Made by a program: the position numbers and the translations under genes. The notes below the pieces were generated by a model. The model made no database searches. It was not told the origin of the DNA and was given only the letters and a program-made list of their open reading frames with translations. Shown one piece after another: positions 36,856 through 47,000 of a stretch of DNA of 64,000 bases (the first letter of the stretch is position 1; each line of letters starts with the position of its first letter). The DNA is from Candidatus Defluviicoccus seviourii. Lineage in GTDB: Bacteria; Pseudomonadota; Alphaproteobacteria; Rhodospirillales; Defluviicoccaceae. The stretch lies in the NCBI GenBank assembly GCA_900609035.2, contig UXAT02000054.1:1-64000 (forward strand), in the 5' to 3' direction.

Positions 36856-39114
36856 ATGAGACCCTTGCTTGACGACAGCATTCTTCGTGCCGAGCACGCG
36901 CCCGCGACGCCATTCACGCCTCGACGGGAGCGTGCATTGATCGATGTCCTGGCAGCCATGTGGCGCCGCCGCTGGCTGGTTCTCGGCTTCGCCGCCGCTG
37001 GCCTGGTGCTGGCCCTGATCGCCCTCATGCTCATCCGTCCCCTCTATCGGGCCGAGAGCGTGGTCCAGCTTGACTTGCGGACGGTCGAACTCGGAGAGCT
37101 CAAGCCCGTCTTCTTGAGCCCGCTCGCCGATCAGCCGAACGTCCGCCTGCGCAGCGAGGTCGATCTGATCCGCTCGGCAGCCATCGCCCGCGACGTCGTC
37201 TCCCATCTCGACCTCACCGCCGATCCCGAGTTCAATCCGTTCATGGGTAGCCGCATTGTCTCCCTGGACGGTCTGTCGCAGCTCCTGTACCGGTTGCAGG
37301 CGGCAAGACGCACCGCGACAGCGCCGGGGGCGACCGACCCTGACAGCCCGGACCCGCAACAGGTCGAAGCAGCGGTCGTGAAGGCCGTGCTGCGCCGGCT
37401 GAGCGTCGAGAATGACGGCAAATCGTATACCATCGTCGTCCGTTTCGCCTCCGCCGATCCGGCGAAGGCGGCAACGATCGCCAATACTTTCGCCCAGCGT
37501 TACCTGGAACAGCAGGTGCAGGCGAATGCACGGACCAGCCAGGACGTGAGTGAGTGGCTGCGCCGGCAGATGTTCAGCGCGCGGGAACAGGTCCGCGAAG
37601 CCGAGGCTGCGATCCAGGCCTATCGCACCGAGAGCGGCCTTGTCGGCCCCGACGGCACCGATCTGGGTGATGCCGGCCAGCGGCTAGCCGAGATCAACCG
37701 CCAGTTGGCGGATGCAGCCGCCACCCGCGTTGCCCTCGAAGCGCGCGTCAAGCTGGTCAACGAGAAGGCAGCCGCCGGCACCGATGGGGCGATTTCGGAA
37801 GTGCTGGCGTCGCCCGCGATCCAGAACTTGCAGCAGGCGCAAGTGGCGCTGATACGCCAGCGGGCAGAGCTTGCCGTCCTTTACGCCGATGGCCATCCGG
37901 CGCTCAAACGTCTCGATGCCGAAGCGCAGGAGATCGAGCGTCGCATTCGCCAGGAGACGCAGCGGATCAGCGGTGCGATCACCGGCGAACTGCGCATCGC
38001 CGTCGAGCGCGAGCGGCGACTGAAGGCGCAACAGGAGAACCTGCGCGCCAGCCTTGACGACATGGACCGCCGGCAAGCGCGCCTGCGCGAGCTTGAACTG
38101 GAAGCGGAGTCGAAGCGGGCGCTGTTCCGCAGCATTGCCACCAGCCACCAGCAGACCCAGGCGATGCTCGACATCAACCGCGTGAGCGGGCGCTTGGTCG
38201 CGGACGCAACCGTGCCCCTCTACCCGGACTCGCCCCAGCCTGCCCTCGTGCTGGCGATTGCGATCGTGGCCGCGCTGCTGGCCGCCGCGGTCGTTGCTGC
38301 ACGGCTCGAACGCGACGACGGCTTTGCCTCCTCACAAGAGGTTGAAACCATGCTCGAAGTGCCGTGCCTCGCCACCGTGCCCAGCGTCGGCTCCAACGAG
38401 CGGCGGGTAAGCTTTGGCCGCAGGCCCCAGGCCGACCACGTACGAGCCCTGTTCGCAGAAGCGATGCGCACGGCCTGCACCCGCATTCTCACGTTGATGC
38501 CGTCGCAACAGCCACGCGTGCTGACGGTGACCTCGTCGCTTGGCGACGAAGGCAAGTCGGTCTGTGCCGTCTCGCTCGCCTGCGCGTTCGCCGGCCTCGG
38601 CATGAAGACGCTGGTGATCGATGCCGACTTCCGCCGCCCAACCGTGAGCAAGCTGATCGGCAGCGGCAACGGTCCGTCGCTCGCCGAGGCTTTGAGCGAC
38701 AAGGTCTCGTTTGCGAGCGCCCTGCAGCCCGCAGCCGAGAAGAACCTCTATGTTCTCGGCAACCGGCGGCCGATCGAGAGCGGCAACGGTCTGCTCTCGT
38801 CGGCAGCGGTTGAACGGCTGATACGTTGGGCCGGCGAGGCCTTCGACATCGTGATCGTCGACACGCCGCCGGTCATGCTGGCGGCCGACGCCTTGGCGGT
38901 CGCGCCTCTTAGCGGCGCCGTTTTATACGCGGTGCACTGGAAAAAGACGCCGAAGGAAGCGGTACGCGCCGGTTTCTTGCGTCTTGACGATGCCAATGCG
39001 CGCGTGTTGGGCGTTATGCTGACGCGCGTCGACGTCGGCCACGCCGCCGACCCGGTGCAGACGCGCCGCCGGGCGCTCGATCTGATCCCGCAGCCGGTGC
39101 GGCGGGCGGCGTGA
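36856..39114 (+). CDS. Wzc/ExoP-like chain-length determinant and BY-kinase
   Basis: About 752 aa. An N-terminal Wzz domain bounded by two transmembrane helices (WLVLGFAAAGLVLALIALML; ALVLAIAIVAALLAAAVVAA) and a long coiled coil. The cytoplasmic P-loop kinase domain carries Walker A SLGDEGKSVCAVSL, Walker A' LVIDADFRRPT and Walker B IVIVDTPPVM. Members control polymer length through phosphorylation cycles. The usual C-terminal tyrosine cluster is absent: the protein ends ALDLIPQPVRRAA with no Tyr nearby. ATG 36856 is preferred to 36805 because of the nearby TAAGGGA. Divergent from the export lipoprotein gene. Confidence 0.92.
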   Translation: MRPLLDDSILRAEHAPATPFTPRRERALIDVLAAMWRRRWLVLGFAAAGLVLALIALMLIRPLYRAESVVQLDLRTVELGELKPVFLSPLADQPNVRLRSEVDLIRSAAIARDVVSHLDLTADPEFNPFMGSRIVSLDGLSQLLYRLQAARRTATAPGATDPDSPDPQQVEAAVVKAVLRRLSVENDGKSYTIVVRFASADPAKAATIANTFAQRYLEQQVQANARTSQDVSEWLRRQMFSAREQVREAEAAIQAYRTESGLVGPDGTDLGDAGQRLAEINRQLADAAATRVALEARVKLVNEKAAAGTDGAISEVLASPAIQNLQQAQVALIRQRAELAVLYADGHPALKRLDAEAQEIERRIRQETQRISGAITGELRIAVERERRLKAQQENLRASLDDMDRRQARLRELELEAESKRALFRSIATSHQQTQAMLDINRVSGRLVADATVPLYPDSPQPALVLAIAIVAALLAAAVVAARLERDDGFASSQEVETMLEVPCLATVPSVGSNERRVSFGRRPQADHVRALFAEAMRTACTRILTLMPSQQPRVLTVTSSLGDEGKSVCAVSLACAFAGLGMKTLVIDADFRRPTVSKLIGSGNGPSLAEALSDKVSFASALQPAAEKNLYVLGNRRPIESGNGLLSSAAVERLIRWAGEAFDIVIVDTPPVMLAADALAVAPLSGAVLYAVHWKKTPKEAVRAGFLRLDDANARVLGVMLTRVDVGHAADPVQTRRRALDLIPQPVRRAA

Positions 39115-39181
39115 GTCCGGCCCGCAGGCATCGTCGGCCGGCCGGCCATTGGCGTTGCCGCCGTTGTTTCGTCAGCCCCAC

Positions 39182-40537
39182 ATGACAACCTTGCATGCGG
39201 CTGCCCCAGGCTGGGGCAAGGCGCGGGACCTGAACGACAGCTACTTGGCGCTGCTGTTCTTGGCCCTGTGGGGATACGCGCTGATGGGCCGCGGCTTCGC
39301 CTATGCCGGCATCCCGCCTATCTTCGTTGGCGAGATGGTGCTGGTCTTAGGCGCGCTGGCAGCACTCCGGGCAGGCACGCTCCCGACGGTACTAGCGAAC
39401 CTGCCCAGCCTTGCTTTGGCCGCGCTCATCGCCTGGGTCACAATCCGCACGCTGCCTTACCTTTCCGCCTATGGCTTCGATGCCCTGCGCGACTCGGTGA
39501 TCGCGATCTACGGTGCCTTCGCCTTCATCGTCGCCGCCCTGCTCGTCGAGCGCCGCGACCGGCTCATCGCATTCATCAACAGCTATCACGGCTTGAGTTC
39601 GATCTTCCCGTACCTGTTCTTCGTCGCATTTCCCACTTCGCGTCTGGCGAACGAGGGACTGCCGGCGTGGCCGATTTCCGAAATACCGGTGATCGCCCTC
39701 CGCGCCGGTGATTCATGCGTCCATATCGCAGGCCTCGCGGCATTCGCGCTGTTGGGCTTTCGCCGCGTGAGCCTCTTGTGGGGTGCGGTATTGTTCATCG
39801 GCGCGATGATGGCCTTCTCGCAGAACCGGGGCGGCATGCTGAGTGTCCTGGTGGCATGCGCAATCGTTATCGCGCTGATGCCGCTCTCACGAAAGCTGAT
39901 CAGCCTCGGCTGTGCAGCGCTGCTGGTCATCGTCATCGGCCTCACCGCCGACATCAGCGTGCCCTTGGGCACCGATCGCGACCTTTCATTCCGGCAAGTG
40001 GCGAACAACGTCGTCACGATTGTTGCCCCTGCCGATGACCAGCGCGAGCAGGGGACCAAGGAATGGCGGATGCAGTGGTGGAACGACATCATCGATTACA
40101 CGCTACACGGTCCCTACTTCTGGACCGGCAAAGGGTTCGGGCTCAACCTCGCGATCGACGACGGCTATCAGGTCAACGATCCGGACCTGCCGCCGCTGCG
40201 CAGTCCGCACAACGGCCACCTGACGTTTCTCGCCCGCGGCGGCGTTCCTGGCCTCGCACTGTGGATCGTGGTCTGCGTTTCCTGGGCGGTGACGGTGATG
40301 CGCCTGTTCTTCGTCGCCCGCGCGCGCGACGACCGCACCTGGTCACGCTTCTTCTTGTTCTTGTTCGCCTACTGGATTGCCGCCCTGATCAACTCCAGTT
40401 TCGATGTCGCGCTCGAAGGGCCAATGTTGGGCATCTGGTTCTGGTGTCTGCACGGCCTTGGCATCGGCGCCGCCATCCTCTACCGCGCTGAGCTCAACGC
40501 CCAGCCGGCGCCGCATCTCCGCCAGCGCGCTTATTAG
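39182..40537 (+). CDS. O-antigen ligase/polymerase (Wzy_C) family membrane protein
   Basis: About 451 aa and 10 to 12 hydrophobic helices. The large periplasmic loop includes WWNDIIDYTLHGPYFWTGKGFGL and SPHNGHLTFLARGGVPGLAL; the His of the HNGHL motif is characteristic of the WaaL/Wzy_C superfamily. It either polymerises repeat units or ligates finished chains. It lies 67 bp after the Wzc-like gene, so an operon is likely. Polymerase is the more likely role given the Wza/Wzc context. Confidence 0.87.
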   Translation: MTTLHAAAPGWGKARDLNDSYLALLFLALWGYALMGRGFAYAGIPPIFVGEMVLVLGALAALRAGTLPTVLANLPSLALAALIAWVTIRTLPYLSAYGFDALRDSVIAIYGAFAFIVAALLVERRDRLIAFINSYHGLSSIFPYLFFVAFPTSRLANEGLPAWPISEIPVIALRAGDSCVHIAGLAAFALLGFRRVSLLWGAVLFIGAMMAFSQNRGGMLSVLVACAIVIALMPLSRKLISLGCAALLVIVIGLTADISVPLGTDRDLSFRQVANNVVTIVAPADDQREQGTKEWRMQWWNDIIDYTLHGPYFWTGKGFGLNLAIDDGYQVNDPDLPPLRSPHNGHLTFLARGGVPGLALWIVVCVSWAVTVMRLFFVARARDDRTWSRFFLFLFAYWIAALINSSFDVALEGPMLGIWFWCLHGLGIGAAILYRAELNAQPAPHLRQRAY

Positions 40538-40539
40538 AC

Positions 40540-41385
40540 TTAGGTGGCGTGCCCGTCGCCGAAGGGGACGACCTTGTTATCGATATCGTGGCCGATATCG
40601 GCGCGGCCGAGGTAGGGGATGCCGGCACGCGCGCACCAGGTTCGCGCCACCTCCTCCTCCGTCTGGGCGAAATCGGGCACGTTGGCGGGGATGTTGCTGC
40701 AGCGGCCGAGCCGGATGCCGGCAACACGGCGGATGGCAGGGTTGCTGGTGATGTGAAAGAAGTAGCGATCGATCCGGTACATGTGCTCGGAGTCCTCTTC
40801 GAGCATGAGGACATGATCGCTGAGATCGGGTTCGATCGGCGTGCCGAGCAGCTGGCTTAGGATTGTGAGGTTGAACGCCGCCGCTTTCGTGCCCGCGGCC
40901 ACGTGCGGCTCCAGTGCTGCCCGGTCACGCTCGATCAGGTAGGCAAGGCCGCGCGCAACGGCCGCTTCGCCGCCGGGGCGCAGGATATCGGCCGGCATCG
41001 GCCCGTGCGCGACGCGAAGGCCGTGCTGGTAAAGCGCCGCCAGCAGGCTGCCGGCATCGCTGTAGCCCATGTAGAGCTTGTCGCGTGCCGGCGCCGCAAG
41101 CTGCGCAATCACCGCCTCGGCGATGCGGCACGACCCGTAGCCGCCGCGGCCGATCCACACCGCATCGAATTGCGGGTCGTTGGCGGCCGCGATGAACGCA
41201 TCGCTCCGCGCCGCGTCGTCGCCGGCAAAATGGCCGGACGTCAGAAAGCACTGCGGGTGAAAGAAGAGTTCCGCCAACCGTTGCGGATACAGCTGCTCCG
41301 CGAGTGCGCCGACGCGGGCCGCGATCTCCTCGCTGATGCGCGCGGCAGGGGCGACGACGGCTATTCTCAAGCGGTTGTCCCGCAA
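40540..41385 (-). CDS. ldcA: LD-carboxypeptidase (peptidase S66)
   Basis: About 281 aa. Releases the terminal D-Ala of cytoplasmic murein tetrapeptides during cell-wall recycling. S66 signatures: [11 protein letters not shown] at the N-terminus, [14 protein letters not shown], the nucleophile Ser in [21 protein letters not shown], then [15 protein letters not shown] and the catalytic His in [17 protein letters not shown] 41385 is chosen as the start: AAGGA lies 8 nt upstream and family similarity starts immediately. The open frame to 41616 runs into the divergent ligase gene and is rejected. Starts 62 bp from the divergent Mur ligase gene. Confidence 0.9.
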   Translation of the reverse strand: MRDNRLRIAVVAPAARISEEIAARVGALAEQLYPQRLAELFFHPQCFLTSGHFAGDDAARSDAFIAAANDPQFDAVWIGRGGYGSCRIAEAVIAQLAAPARDKLYMGYSDAGSLLAALYQHGLRVAHGPMPADILRPGGEAAVARGLAYLIERDRAALEPHVAAGTKAAAFNLTILSQLLGTPIEPDLSDHVLMLEEDSEHMYRIDRYFFHITSNPAIRRVAGIRLGRCSNIPANVPDFAQTEEEVARTWCARAGIPYLGRADIGHDIDNKVVPFGDGHAT

Positions 41386-41447
41386 TCGGTCGGTCCTTGG
41401 TTCAAGGCAGCTTGCCAGAGCGGAAGCGGCGTTATACGGATCCGGCG

Positions 41448-42875
41448 ATGGCAGGCAACGAGAACTATTTCTTCTGCGGCATCGGCGGCAGCGGCATGAT
41501 GCCGCTGGCATTGCTGCTGCACGCCCGCGGCGCAACCGTTGCCGGCTCGGACCGCAGCTTAGACCAGGGGCGAACGGGGGAGAAGTTCCGTTTCCTCGCC
41601 GCTCAGGGCATCGCACTCTACCCGCAGGACGGCAGCGGCGTGACGCGCGCGCAGCAGATCCTGGTCACCTCAGCGGCGGTCGAGGCAACCGTGCCGGACG
41701 TGCAGGCGGCCTGCCGGCTGGGTGCGCGGCACATGACGCGTGCGGGCCTGTTGGCGGACCTCTTCAACGGCACCCCATGCGGCATCGGCGTCGCCGGTAC
41801 CAGCGGCAAGTCGACAACGACGGCGATGATCGGCTGGATCCTGCACGCAGCCGGGCGCAGACCCAGCATCGTCAACGGCGCGGTGATGAAGAATTTCATT
41901 GCTGCCGAGGCCCCGTTCGCCAGCGCTCTGGTCGGCGATCCGTCGCTCTTGGTGAGCGAGGTCGACGAGAGCGACGGTTCGATCGCCCTCTACACCCCGG
42001 CGGTGGCCGTACTCACCAACATCGCGCTCGATCACAAGGCGTTGCCGGAGCTGCGCGCGCTGTTCGGCTCCTTCCTTGGCCGGGCGGCCACGGCCGTTGT
42101 CAACATCGATAACGATGAGGCGGCGGCGGTTGCCGCCGATGCGGCGCTGCAGCGGATTGTGCGGGTCGGCACCAACAATGGTGCCGCGGATCTTTGCGCT
42201 GGCGATCTCGCATTCGCGCCGGATGGCGTCCGCTTCAGCGTCAAGGAACGAGAGGGTGGCGCGTGCGCCATCGTCGAGCTGCCGCTACCCGGCCGGCACA
42301 ATGTCGAGAACGCGCTCTGTGCCTTGGGCGCGGCACGGGCCTTAAGCGTGCCACTGGCAACGGCGGCGGCGGCGCTCGTGCGCTTCCAGGGCCTGAAGCG
42401 CCGCCTGGAAGTCATTGGCACGGCCGCAGGCGTCAACGTCATCGACGACTTCGCCCACAACCCGGACAAGATTGCCGCGACGCTGACGACTCTCAAGGCC
42501 GTGCCCGGGCGGCTCCTGGTCCTGTTCCAGCCACACGGGTTCGGCCCCTTGCGGCTCTTGAAGGACGCACTGATCGCCTGCTTCGCCCGCCATCTCGGCC
42601 CGGATGACCACCTCTTCATGCCGGATCCGGTCTACTTCGGCGGCACCGTCGAGCGTAGCGTCACCAGCCGTGACATCGTCGAAGCCCTCAAGGCGCAAGG
42701 CCGCCGCGCCGACAGTTGGCCCGAGCGTGCCGTTTGCGGCGATCACATCCTCCGTTTGGCCCAGCCGGGCGACAGGATCGTCGTCATGGGTGCGCGCGAC
42801 GACACGCTCGCCGATTTCGCTGCCCTGCTGCTGGCACGGCTACAGCAGCGTGGCGGTGGGACTGTGCTGCCGTAG
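41448..42875 (+). CDS. Mur ligase family protein (MurC/Mpl-like)
   Basis: About 475 aa with the three Mur-ligase domains: N-terminal Rossmann [17 protein letters not shown] with AGSDRS, the central ATPase with P-loop [12 protein letters not shown] and [26 protein letters not shown], and the C-terminal domain with [22 protein letters not shown] and [10 protein letters not shown]. The sequence is closest to MurC and Mpl. Its position beside ldcA favours Mpl, which ligates recycled tripeptide to UDP-MurNAc, but the P-loop (GTSGKST instead of GTHGKTT) is divergent, so substrate choice is uncertain. Confidence 0.82.
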   Translation: MAGNENYFFCGIGGSGMMPLALLLHARGATVAGSDRSLDQGRTGEKFRFLAAQGIALYPQDGSGVTRAQQILVTSAAVEATVPDVQAACRLGARHMTRAGLLADLFNGTPCGIGVAGTSGKSTTTAMIGWILHAAGRRPSIVNGAVMKNFIAAEAPFASALVGDPSLLVSEVDESDGSIALYTPAVAVLTNIALDHKALPELRALFGSFLGRAATAVVNIDNDEAAAVAADAALQRIVRVGTNNGAADLCAGDLAFAPDGVRFSVKEREGGACAIVELPLPGRHNVENALCALGAARALSVPLATAAAALVRFQGLKRRLEVIGTAAGVNVIDDFAHNPDKIAATLTTLKAVPGRLLVLFQPHGFGPLRLLKDALIACFARHLGPDDHLFMPDPVYFGGTVERSVTSRDIVEALKAQGRRADSWPERAVCGDHILRLAQPGDRIVVMGARDDTLADFAALLLARLQQRGGGTVLP

Positions 42876-43021
42876 AAGAACGTCCGCACAGGTTTTCTCT
42901 GCCGCGAAGCCATTGATGGGTGTTGCTGGGGATCGCTTTGGTGTATCATGTGAGAACAAAGCGTGATCATGCGCGCCCGCCGGAGGGTGCCCGGCGTGGC
43001 CAAGGGGAGAGGGAGCGAGCC

Positions 43022-44032
43022 ATGCCCAACCCGAAAATCAGCATCGAAGAGCTGGAGCGGAAGTTCTCTGATCCGGACGTACCGGAATCCGACCTGGTGC
43101 CCTATCTCGATTTCGACCGCGATGCCTCGGGCGCCTTTGCGCCCAGCGTTGTTCCCAACCCGGACTTGGTCGAACGGGCCGAGGAACAGCGGGGCGTCAT
43201 GGACTGGGCGAACAGTCTGGCGCGCACGCGGCGCCATCTGCGCTTCAACCGCCGCCTCAACACGGGCGTGAATTTGCCGGTCCTCGTCTCCGAGGGCGAC
43301 TCGTGGTTCCAGTTTCCCGTCTTCCTCGAAGACGTGATCGACTGCATGGGCGACGACTACCTGATCTGGAGCGTCGATGCCGCCGGCGACACGCTGCAGA
43401 ACATGGTCATCGACAATCCGGAGTACTTGGACGCCCTCGACACGCAGCGGGATCGGGTGCGGGCTTTCCTGTTCTCCGGTGCCGGCAACGACATCGTCGG
43501 CGAGGATCGTGACGGTGTACCGGTCATCGAGAAGATCGTGCGGGACTTCTCGCCCGGCCAGCCGCCCGAGTTCTACGTCGACACGTCCGCGTTCGACGCC
43601 CAGATCGCCTTCATCGACGGTGCCTATCGCGAGGTCTTTAACGCCGTCGCGGCGGACTTCCCGACGCTGCCGATCGTCATCCACGGCTACGACTACAGCC
43701 TTCCGGGCGGGCAGCCGGGCGACAACCGGCATCCGAAATGGGCGGATCAGGACGAATGGTTAGGCGCGCCGCTGCGCAAGAAAGGCATCGTCGATTTCGA
43801 CCTGCAGTGCGCGATCGTGCGGGTGATGGTCGATCGCCTCAACAGCCTGCAGAAGTCGCTTGCCGGCGGCAACAATCCGGCCGGCGCGTTCGCCAACGTC
43901 CATCATGTCGATGTCCGCGGCCTGTTGCAGACCGACGAGTGGGCGGACGAGCTGCACCCAACCAACCGCGGTTATCGCAAGGTCGCGCGCCTGTTTGCCG
44001 AAACCGTGCGGCAAGCGCTGCCAATCGCTTAA
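43022..44032 (+). CDS. SGNH/GDSL-type hydrolase upstream of the CHAT protein
   Basis: About 336 aa, no signal peptide. Catalytic blocks are visible: nucleophile Ser in VLVSEGDSWFQFP, the oxyanion-site Asn of SGAGNDIVGE, and the C-terminal Asp/His pair in ADELHPTNRGYRKVA. The N-terminal region of about 80 aa (KISIEELERKFSDPDVPESD, then FNRRL) is not part of the hydrolase core and may be an interaction or regulatory segment. Ester or acyl substrate unknown. It ends 61 bp before the 1828-aa CHAT/hydrolase gene on the same strand and probably forms an operon with it, which suggests that the hydrolase is controlled by, or acts with, that protease. Confidence 0.85.
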   Translation: MPNPKISIEELERKFSDPDVPESDLVPYLDFDRDASGAFAPSVVPNPDLVERAEEQRGVMDWANSLARTRRHLRFNRRLNTGVNLPVLVSEGDSWFQFPVFLEDVIDCMGDDYLIWSVDAAGDTLQNMVIDNPEYLDALDTQRDRVRAFLFSGAGNDIVGEDRDGVPVIEKIVRDFSPGQPPEFYVDTSAFDAQIAFIDGAYREVFNAVAADFPTLPIVIHGYDYSLPGGQPGDNRHPKWADQDEWLGAPLRKKGIVDFDLQCAIVRVMVDRLNSLQKSLAGGNNPAGAFANVHHVDVRGLLQTDEWADELHPTNRGYRKVARLFAETVRQALPIA

Positions 44033-44093
44033 GCCGCGGGAAGACACGAACAGCGGCGGCGCAGGACGCGCGACCACGCGTGAGGGAGGATCG

Positions 44094-47000
44094 ATGAAGA
44101 CGCTTGGCGCCTACGGCACACCGGATGCCGCGCTGCGTGATGCACCGATCTTAAGCAAGCCGTTTGCGGACGTCTTCGCGGGCGCAGCGACCGAACCCAG
44201 GGTCGAAAGCGCACTGCTGCTCGGCCGCTCGCGCGCTGCCGGCACGCCGGTGCCACTCGACGCCACCGGCAAGATCGCTGAAGTCACGCTCGAAGGCGGG
44301 GTGACGCTCTATCTGCCGGCTGAAGATCTGCCGACGCTCGCGCAGGAAGCGCGCGGTGAACCGGGCGACGGTCCGTCTCTGGAGTTGGCGCCAGGCCTGC
44401 CGGAGGGAGACCAGGAGCGCGGGCTCGGCGAATGGCTGTTTCGCAGCCTGCGCACCCTCGACATTGACCTCGGCCCGTTAACTGCGCGGGAGATCGCGAA
44501 GCGACTGGAAGACCGTGCCGTGCCCCAGCCCGGACTCTACCGCTGGGGCGCAAACGCAAGCACCGCGCTGGAACCGTTCAGACCGCGGGCGGACGGCGAT
44601 GCACCCTGGCTGGTATTCGTCCATGGCACGTTTTCCAACACCGACGGCAGTTTCGGCGCGCTGCTTCAACCGGAGCGGCGAGCCGAATGGCGTCGGCTGC
44701 GCGCTCTCTACGACGACCGCATCCTCGCCTTTGAGCATCCAACGCTGACCCAAAGCCCGATCGCCAACGCGATCGATCTTCTGGAGGCGTTGAGCGCGTC
44801 CGGGCGGGAGATCCACCTCGTCACCCACAGCCGCGGCGGCCTGGTGGGCGAACTCTTGAGCCGCGGCATGCGCGCCGATGGCAAGGACCCCTTCGACGCC
44901 CGCGATATCGCTCTCTGCCAGCAAGAGACCGACCGCGGGAACGGCGAACTTGAGCGCCTGAATGTGCTCCTCAAGCAGGTCCGCCCGAACATCACCCGCT
45001 TCGTCCGCGTTGCCTGCCCGGCGCGCGGCACCACCTTGGCCTCCGACCGCCTGGACAAGTACCTCAACGTCGTCCTCAACGGCATCGGCCTCCTCCTCGG
45101 CCCAGCGCGCCTGTCGGTGCTTGGTGAGATCTACGACTTCGTCAAGGCGCTGTTGCTCGCCGTCGTCGCCGAGCGGAAGAAGCCGGGCGGCGCTTCCGTG
45201 CTGCCGGGACTGGAGGCGATGCGCCCCGAAAGTCCGTTCATCCGCATGCTGAACCGGGCCGACGTGACGAGCCGCGCGCCGCTCACCGTTATCCGCGGCG
45301 ACGTCGAGGCAGCTGGCGTCATCCGTCGGCTGAAGGTGTGGGCAGCGGACGCCTTCTATACCGAGGATCACGATTTCGTCGTCAACAGCGCCGCGATGGC
45401 GGGCGGTGTCGCGCGTGCTGATGCCGTTGCCGACTCCTTCGATCAGGGCCCGGACGTCAACCATTTCAGCTATTTCCGCAACGATCGGACGGCCCAGCAG
45501 GTGGTCGCCGCGATCACGCTCAGCGGGCCAGCCCTCAAGCAGTCGCTCCCTCCCAGCGCCGAGCCGGCTCCGCTGTGGCGGCCGGCGGCGCGGGGCGGGG
45601 ATCACCGGCCGGTAGCCTTTGTCGTCCCCGGATTTGCCGGCAGCAGCTTGGACGCCGACGGCGTTCCCATCTGGCCGGACCTGCGCTGCCTGGCGGCCGG
45701 CGGCTTTTCCCGGCTGGGGAGCGATGCCACCGGCGTGGTGGCGGGAGAGCTGCTCGATCGAACTTACGGCGCGCTCTGCCAAACCCTCGAACAAACGCAC
45801 GACGTCCGGCCCTTCGCCTACGACTGGCGGCTGTCGATCGAGGACACGGCGGCAGCGCTGGCGCGTGCGCTTGGTAAGGCGTTTGACGGCGGCAGCGAGC
45901 CGGTCCGCATCGTCGCGCACGGCATGGGCGGGCTTGTCGCCCGGACCGCGCTTGCGACCGATAGCGCTCTCTGGGATGCGTTCCGCAACCGCGCCGGCTG
46001 CCGGCTGATCATGCTGGGCAGCCCCAATGATGGCACGTACGCGAGCGTGATGATGCTGATGCGGCGCGACCGGCTGATGCGGATGCTGGCAATGATCGAC
46101 GTCAGCTCCAGCGCCCTCGACCACGCGCAGGTCATCGCCCGTTTCCCGAGCGTCTTGCAGCTCCTGCCGCGCGATGCCGGCTTCGATCTGTTCTCCGCCG
46201 ATGGTTGGCAGCGTCTGCACGCCCTCGACCCCGAGCGCGCGTCCTGGGTCGTCCCGCGCGCGGATGACCTTAAGAACGCGAAGGCTTTCCGCGAGCGCTA
46301 TCGCGAGATGCCGTTCGATGCGGAGCGGATGGTCTACATCGCCGGTCACGCGGCAACGCCGTGCGCGATTGAGATCGAGACACCACCCGCGGCGCCTGCT
46401 CAGATCGGCTTCGCCCAGACGTGGGAAGGCGACGGCCAAGTGCCGTGGAGCACCGGCATCGTGGCGGGCACGACGCGGCGCTGGTACGCCACCTGCCGCC
46501 AAGGCGATCTGCCACGCGATAGCGCCGTTCTCGCGGCCTTGGGCGAGATCCTCGACCAGGGGACAACCGCCAGGCTTGCCGCGCAGCCAGGGTCCGCGCG
46601 CGAACGCGGAAAGCCGCAGTCGGTTACCCGCGAAACCGTGGCACTGTTCCCTGCCGCAGCCGATCTCGAGGCAGCCGCCGCGGGCGGTACCGTGCAGCCG
46701 CCGCCGCGCCCCGGCCTCCCGCCCCTCACCCTCACGGTCTCGCACGGCAATCTCGCCTTTGCTGCCTATCCGGTGCTGGTGGGGCACTACAACGGCGACA
46801 CCCTCAACGGCGCGGAAGGACACCTCAACCGCCTGCTCGACGGCCGGCTGGAAACGCGGCGCACGCTCGGCCTCTACCCGGGCGCGATCGGCACCGCCGA
46901 AGTCGTCCTCGATGGGAACACGCGGCCCGACGGCGCCGTCGTCGTCGGTTTGGGCGATCCCGGCAGCCTTGACCCGGCAGAGCTCGAACAAACACTCGTC

